Positions 58,523-64,000 of a stretch of 64,000 nt of DNA are shown here, piece by piece. The first letter of the stretch is position 1; every line of letters starts with the position of its first letter. Source of the DNA: Lepeophtheirus salmonis (taxonomy: Eukaryota > Arthropoda > Copepoda > Siphonostomatoida > Caligidae). The translations under genes and the position numbers were made by a program. The stretch spans positions 47,422,492-47,486,491 of the forward strand of contig NC_052136.2 in assembly GCF_016086655.4 (NCBI RefSeq). The letters run 5' to 3'. Below the pieces are notes generated by a model. That model made no database searches and was not told the DNA's origin. It saw only the letters and a program-made list of their open reading frames with translations.

Positions 58523-59743
58523 ACACATTGATCAATAAGTCCTGGGCCTAGTTAGGAAAACAAAATTGTTTTCCCAAAATTTATCTTTATTCATCAATGT
58601 AATCTCCTTTTAGAACGGTACAATCATTCCAACATTTCTCTAGCTTTTCGAACCACTGGTGTAGAACGATTTATCGAGACATTTAAAATATGCTTCAGTT
58701 TCGATAATCACTTCCTCATCAGAGCCAAATCTCTGTCACGCAGCATTTTTTGAGTTCTTCAAATAGCCAGTAATCGCTGGGGCAGATCTGGAGAATACAG
58801 TGGGATTCAAAACCCAATTCGACCAATTTTGCGGCTGTTTTTATTGACTTATGATGCGATGTATTGTTTTGGTGAAAGAAACCCCTTTTCTTCTTCACAT
58901 GAGATCTTTTTTGGTTACTTTCGGCCTTCAAAGGAGCCAACAAACCAATATAATAGTCACTCTTGATTGTTTTTCTATGTTCAAAGTAGTTTATGAATAC
59001 AATTCTATCCAAACCCCTAAATACAGAGGTCATAACCTTCCGAGCCGATGTTTGAGTCTTTGGACGCTTTGGATGGCTTTCTCTGTCTGCACTCAACTCA
59101 GCAGACTACTGTTTTGATTCTGGAGTAAAGTGGTGAATCCATGTTTCATACATTGTGATGTACCAACACAAAAACTCTTTCTTATTTCGTGTGAATATCT
59201 CCAAACAGCTGTTTGAATCATCTGCTCATTGTTGCTTTTGCTTTGGTGTGGGCAAACGCGGCACCTATTTGGAAAACAGCTTTTCCATGACCAAATGTTC
59301 GTGTATGATCGTATAAACACTACCTCTTGCAAATTCACATTGCGTTTGCCCATGATGATATTCAGGGTTTTTTCTAAATTTTCCGGAATAATCGCCTTAT
59401 TTGGCCGACCAGGGCGTTCAGCACCATCGGTGTCGGAACAACCACGTTTGATGGTTGTTTTCTATGGCCCAGAGTCCGCATAACATTTTTCAAGCCAAGC
59501 TTGGGCTTGAACGGTATTTTTTTTTCCTATCAAAAAGCAATGATAAATCAACACACGGAATTGCTTTCAATCCGCCGTTTTTAAGAATCACAAAAGTAGC
59601 ACCACTTAAATCACTATAACTCGATAAATAATAAAACAAACGTCATGAAATTTTGACAGAAACTTTTTGAATGTTTGTCCTTCCAAAAAATAATTTGTTA
59701 ATGGTGCCAACTTTTAGTTAGGACTGGGACTTATTGACTGATG
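58523..59743 (-). mobile_element. mariner (irritans-type) element with terminal repeats
   Basis: The ends match in inverted orientation: the left end has ATTGATCAATAAGTCCTGGG then CCTAGTTAGG, and the reverse complement of the right end has ATCAGTCAATAAGTCCCAGT then CCTAACTAA. TA dinucleotides are adjacent (58521-58522, 59744-59745), though the exact left limit is uncertain by a few bases. The length of about 1.2 kb is near the full size of a mariner. Confidence 0.8.
58560..59555 (-). pseudogene. mariner DD34D transposase pseudogene, nearly full length
   Basis: From 59555 down the minus strand: AQAWLEKCYADSG (end of the first HTH); RGCSDTDGAERPGRPNKAI (linker with the GRP motif); MGKRNVNLQEVVFIRS (second HTH); VGTSQCMKHGFTTLLQNQNS, where the usual DETWIHHYTPESK has lost its Asp; RPKTQTSARKVMTSVFRG; FINYFEHRKTIKSDYY; FFHQNNTSHHKSIKTAAKL, where the second Asp of HQDN is Asn; and CPSDYWLFEELKK with the third Asp. 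About four residues before that Asp are missing compared with the family (usual PYSPDLAPSDYWLF). Several frame changes occur. All main parts of a roughly 345-residue transposase can be located, but it is dead. It lies between an AGTGTTGGA repeat and repeat A. Confidence 0.85.
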
Positions 59744-59754
59744 TAATAGTTTGT

Positions 59755-60060
59755 AATAAAAAAAAAGTGTCTGAGGAGAAGGCAAGAGCGAGACATATGG
59801 TACATTTGAATTAAGACCTTTGCTCATCATTTGCCTGTTATATAATTATGGGAAGAGAAAATGAATTACTACTATAAAGAGGATAACCTTCTAAATTTGG
59901 ATTGAATTTGTGCAGGAAAAATATCATAATTATTTATATATTAATTTGATAATGTATTTTTAAAACAATTTATAACAAAGATAAGTAATTTTGAATACTT
60001 CAAGGGAAGAATTTAACCCCACAACGACCGATTAAATAATGAACAATGATTTATTTGGAA
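59755..60060 (+). repeat. Dispersed repeat A, copy 2
   Basis: This is the partner of 46921-47205 in the same orientation, with shared landmarks GGAGAAGGCAAGAGCGAG, CATATGGTAC, TTTTTAAAACAATTTATA and CGATTAAATAATGAAC. It abuts the end of the mariner element. Confidence 0.6.
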
Positions 60061-60189
60061 CAAAAAATTATCTGGAGAAAAATTGTGAAAAAAAGATTTT
60101 TTAGGATTTTTTTTTTCCTAAAAATAACGTCATTTGATCAAATTATGCTGTGGAACATAAATTAAAAAAACCAAGCCCCCCCCCCTTTC

Positions 60190-60444
60190 AACTTAAGGCT
60201 TTAGTGGTACTTTTGGGATTGTTGTTGACCTCTTGTGTAGTTATTTTATAAATTTTTGGAACACCTCACGCTTCATGCCACGTTCACTGAGGGGTTTCAC
60301 AGTGTCAAATCTTTGTACCTTATAATGTTCTTGACAGTTGTCAAAGGGATATTATACTTTATTGCAATGTCCTTTTGAAACTTTTCCTTCAACTGTGGCT
60401 GCACACACAGGTTGGTTTTCACGGAGCTCCTTCTTCTTGGTCAT
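60190..60444 (-). pseudogene. Tc1-like transposase N-terminal HTH fragment
   Basis: ATG at 60444 (minus) opens MTKKKELRENQPVCAATVEG. After a stop and frame drift, NCQEHYKVQRFDTVKPLSER, GMKREVFQKF and KRSTTIPKVPLKP match the paired-type HTH of Tc1 transposases (pattern TKxKELxxxLRxKIVxxHxxGxGY, then VxxIIKKFKxFGTVxxLPGRGRKRKLS). No DDE catalytic domain follows in the remaining sequence toward 59.76 kb. Only the DNA-binding part survives. Confidence 0.65.
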
Positions 60445-62240
60445 GAGGACCAGAAATTGAGTATGACCTGATTACTTTACTTTATTTATACTCCTCAGAA
60501 ATGTGTTATTTTTTCATCATTGTTTAACATTTGTCAACCATAAAATTATTTATGTCATTGCTTAGTCATGAAGTAACTTTAAGACAGAGATTAACACGTT
60601 TGGAACATTTTTGATGATATGTTTTCAAGATATAATAATTTTGAGCATAACCTTTTTGCTTAAACTTCAATCATGGCATTAAGAGATTCTATAATTCAAT
60701 ATTGTCGTTACTTTTTCATTTTTTGGTCACACGTAATTCAGTGACTCAGAAGTTCATTTTTTATGGGTTTTTTTCTTGCGTTTAAGTTTTTTTTTTTTTT
60801 AAAGTTTATAGAAAATGAAAGTATTTTTTGGTATAATTGAAATCAGAAAATATGTTGTAGCCCAGCATGGAGTGAAATAAACAACCTGGAAAAGCTATTA
60901 TTAGTACAAAACTAATTTGTGGTTATTCTACAAATGTGCTGGCGCACAACTCGTAGACACTAGCGAAAAATCAAAGATTCCAACATACCTTTCCCTCTCA
61001 CCATCAGTAAATTGATCGGAAATCGACTTGTATCGTCCAAAAAGCTAGGCCCTAAGAATTTTTATTGTTTGGGTTCTAATATAGATATGTTAAAGGGCCT
61101 GATTGATCACGCAGCCTCGACATGAAGAAGATCTCTAGTATTGCATAATCTTTGTCTATAACATTGATTTTATTGGTTGGTTATCTTATAAACATTATAT
61201 ATATGTAGAATCAAAAACCTAAAACGTTAAAAGCTTATATCAAAAGGCATAGAATTAGTAGTCTGTAAAAATATTGAAGGTTGGGTATCTTTGTCTGAAG
61301 ATTTATTGGCTGTTCAATATTTTTATTTTGTTGTTGTTGTTAGAACAAAGTCCTTGTCATAACAGCAAAAATTATATTTCATATTTAGCAAATGTATGGA
61401 TAAATAAATGTTTTGACAAGGGAATTATATAACTTTCAAACAAACCTAGTACATATCTGAAACTAAAAAAACGGTAAACCTGGATGTTTAAATCGAAAAA
61501 TAACCTAAAATACCAAAATAAAATATTTATTTTTTATACTAAAGTGGATTTTTTTTTTGACTATTCGAATTTCTTACAAAATTTTACTAATATGCCTACA
61601 AATAGTGTTGGATCTTGCATTGCTTGAAATTGAAAGAAACTTAACTTTACTAAATTTAAAAAAAAAATGAAAAATTACTCTTACTCATCCTCGAAAATAT
61701 TAGTAGAAAACTGGGCTAAAATCAAATGATCAAAACTTGAAATTTTCGAGTGTACATTAGTGTTATATTAAGCAAGGTAATCCTAATCTTTTTAAACACC
61801 TTTGGTGCTAAGAAAGAGAGTAATTTCTACTGCTCCAGAAATTATATCGAAATGAATAAATAGAAATGGTGGTAATGTTTCTGATGTCTTTACAACTTTC
61901 TTGGGCATGAGTGTTATTTACTTATACATATTCATTAGTAAATAGAGCGACAGAAAGTACTGCCGTCATGTGGTAAAATAGTACAACTCCCTGAATGATA
62001 ATATTATGTAATAAAAATCATATCTACGCATGCTTCACACATAAGAACGCTTAAAAAATTATTTTAAACAAGCGACAGACTGTCACATCACCTTGTGGGC
62101 AATATGTTTGTTTAATTAACTCATGCTTTATTAATTTAATTGTCATTGTATAGACAAAACATTTTAAAATAATTTCCTATTATGCAAGTTAATCTTTTCT
62201 TAAATTATTTACATTATTTCATTAAAATTTGACAATTTTG
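60445..62240. other. AT-rich stretch, nothing recognised
   Basis: No gene was recognised. A short AGTGTTGGATCTTGC repeat head lies at 61606-61620. Confidence 0.5.
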
Positions 62241-62279
62241 TTATTGATGTTGTCAATTTAACTTCATTGTTAAGTTAAG

Positions 62280-62391
62280 ATTTTATCAACTCAATGAAAA
62301 AATAATTTTACTTATCTAATAACTAAACTCGGCGTAACTCAACGTTCAATAACTCAAACTCGATAGCTAGAGTTCGACTCCAACACTACCT
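62280..62391 (-). repeat. AGTGTTGGA-headed repeat, right copy (inverted)
   Basis: The reverse complement starts GTAGTGTTGGAGTCGAACTC and continues GAGTTTGAGTTATTGAACGT then TGAGTTACGCCGAGTTTAGT. It faces the copy at 58165, so the two bracket the mariner, repeat A and Tc1 pieces. Confidence 0.5.
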
Positions 62392-62814
62392 ACAAAAAAC
62401 CATGAATTAAATGAAGTTATGGACTATTCATTGACGGAAACAATGTCTCTGTAAACTTATTTTTTATGCATATATTTACAATATCGGTACGTTGATGCTT
62501 CCGATTAAAACAATTTAAGACGACTGGAATAGATACGATTGTAACAAAGTGTATTATGGGGGTATTCTAATATCTCCATTTATATTTGTTCGCAAATTTA
62601 AATTTTAAAGATATATAGATACTTTTAGGCAAAATAAACAAGTTTTCGATGTATACCAGACGTTAAGATCAAATCGCAACTTACGTGTACCCGTAATTGT
62701 ATTATATTGCAGCTGTGTGAGGTCGTTTCTTTTTTTGCTGGCTGTAACATTGTTTTATGGACAAACTTAATTGAAGTTTTGGACATCATTGGCACAGTTG
62801 CTCAAGATATAGAG

Positions 62815-63240
62815 AAGATTGAATTTACAGATGAGGAACAACGTTGAGCTGCCACAATAATTCTAGTCCTCAACAATATGGATATTTCAAATTGAGAGGT
62901 CTCAAATATGACTGTCGTCCCAATCTGGACAGTGGAAAATATTCATAAGCCTCTTTTGAAGACTGGCGGTACCACAAGTTGCTGAAGTGACTGTGTGAGC
63001 ACAACTATTACTTTATTGGGAAGGAAATGTAGCCACCCAGCTGTCTTGATATTAATCCGATAGAGGAATTTGTTTGGACTACGTTGAATCTAAATAAAAA
63101 AATTATCAAGGATTGTCTGATTGCCTCCTTCAAGGAGACAATGGCCAAAATGCTAAGGAACAACTTTTTCGACGCCCGCTTCTCATTCGGGCCCAGATCC
63201 AGACTATGATTTATGCTCGAGGAGGATTCATATAATGAGC
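62815..63240 (+). pseudogene. Tc1/mariner deletion relic (HTH plus DDE tail)
   Basis: At 62815-62990 the frame reads KIEFTDEEQR, a stop, AATIILVLNNMDISN, a stop, EVSNMTVVPIWTVENIHKPL and LKTGGT, matching the N-terminal HTH of maT-like transposases and parallel to LSNIDIFGLLSMPVRTVRSL of the 17-kb copy. At 63023-63210 it reads M-stop-PPSCLDINPIEEFVW (usual WPPSSPDINPIEEFVW, with the Trp codon turned into TAG), then SFKETMAKMLRNNFFDARFS. The final catalytic position here is Glu (PIEE) rather than Asp. The catalytic core between is deleted. The 82-codon minus ORF (63008-63256) is a shadow. Confidence 0.7.
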
Positions 63241-63256
63241 TCTTTTCTACATTCAT

Positions 63257-64000
63257 AAGTAAAATTCAAGTCAATTTGTAAGTAAATGTAGCCTCAGAGA
63301 CAATTCAAAGATTTTTGAAAAATACGCCGATTTCATCTTAACACTATGTAATAATAATAAAACTCTACGATATAACTACCCTTATTGACTATCAAAACTA
63401 CCCCTACCAGTTTTTTTAAATGATATTTTTTTTCTTACTTCCCTTTTTACCAAGGACATCTTCGGAGATCAAGACCATCAGGAATGAGTCATAGCTTATC
63501 TATAAGCCCAATTTGTATAATAATGTCGAAAGCTCGAAAAAGAGACAACCCGAGTTATCCGTAACAAAATTACATAGAACCGGGAAAATCACGAGAACAA
63601 GTTTCTCAAAAAGGAGGGTAATTATATCGCAAAATAGTATTTATATTTTATAGATGTATCCCAATTAATAAATTAATGATCAATTCGAACGCATAATGAA
63701 CTTTTTTACCCTCGTACATACTTAAAGAAGTCATCCTTGAAATTCACTAGAACAATTTTCACAATAATTGCTAATGAAAGGGGGAAGACGTAGCAATTAA
63801 TCAAAGGTTACATGTATAATACATGACATTGCACTTTTTTTTCAATGATTTATAACCATACGAAATACGCAAATTTGTATGTATTTTACATATTATGTGG
63901 TTCATCAGCACAAAAACAAGCCACAGTGGTTTTACTCAAAATAGAGTCTGGATTACATTTGTATTTTTCCACGAATTAATTATTATCAATATGGATAGCT
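63257..64000. other. AT-rich stretch to the window end
   Basis: No gene or repeat was recognised. Confidence 0.5.

Noticed and set aside
1..64000. CRISPR arrays, operons, rRNA genes, viral or toxin genes, or a new defence system
   Set aside because: No regularly spaced repeats, ribosome-binding-site-led gene strings, rRNA-like blocks or intact multi-gene cassettes were seen; the window is eukaryotic transposon-rich intergenic DNA.

Overview
This looks like a window of an AT-rich eukaryotic nuclear genome, almost entirely non-coding, and most likely from an arthropod. The best guess is a crustacean such as a parasitic copepod (sea louse type). The basis is the dense set of Tc1/mariner-superfamily relics of the maT (DD37D) type together with LINE, piggyBac, Ty3/Gypsy and tRNA-SINE relics, the long AT-rich intergenic DNA, and the lack of any long host ORF. 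The species guess is inference from family recognition, not proof. There are no bacterial operons, rRNA genes or CRISPR arrays. No complete host gene can be defined. Three short stretches have the look of host exons: 7479-7599 on the minus strand, 8272-8332 plus 8408-8451 on the plus strand, and 34117-34193 on the plus strand.

Layout. 0-10 kb: a tRNA-derived SINE (340-545), a mariner relic (1940-2400), maT-type relics (3.6 and 5.7 kb), two more SINE copies, two candidate exon loci and a large fold-back element (9830-10265). 10-24 kb: a maT relic (11.4-12.06 kb), a Ty3/Gypsy integrase relic (13.5-14.15 kb), several SINE copies, a Tc1/mariner fragment (15.8 kb), a TA-flanked internally deleted maT element with both terminal inverted repeats (17298-18198), further decayed maT copies (20.3 and 21.8-22.9 kb) and one half of a 350-bp dispersed repeat. 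24-34 kb: a minus-strand LINE relic with an ORF1 zinc knuckle and the ORF2 C-terminus, a second gag-like zinc knuckle (31.2 kb), and a second copy of the 17-kb maT family (32123-33285).

34-49 kb: mostly empty AT-rich DNA, with one candidate exon, another maT deletion derivative (38.5 kb), the second half of the 350-bp repeat (42.1 kb), Helitron-like 3' modules (43.4-44.0 kb), and CAGTCC-rich inverted-repeat MITE pieces. 49-57 kb: a plus-strand LINE relic of the same family as the 25-kb copy, with recognisable reverse-transcriptase motifs, a Helitron-like 3' end, more MITEs, and a TTAA-flanked piggyBac element (55385-56721). 57-64 kb: an irritans-type mariner (58.5-59.7 kb), a dispersed repeat, a Tc1 HTH fragment, an inverted pair of AGTGTTGGA repeats bracketing these, and a last HTH-plus-DDE deletion relic (62.8-63.2 kb).

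How the parts work together: nothing here forms a working pathway. The window is a transposon graveyard in which DNA transposons dominate. Nearly all carry stops, frameshifts, lost catalytic residues or central deletions, so any activity would depend on intact copies elsewhere. The 17-kb and 32-kb maT copies and the two LINE copies are the most informative because related copies can be compared within the window. I found no convincing previously undescribed biological system. The best leads are the SINE family, the piggyBac element, the repeat pair with a shared reading frame, and the candidate exons.
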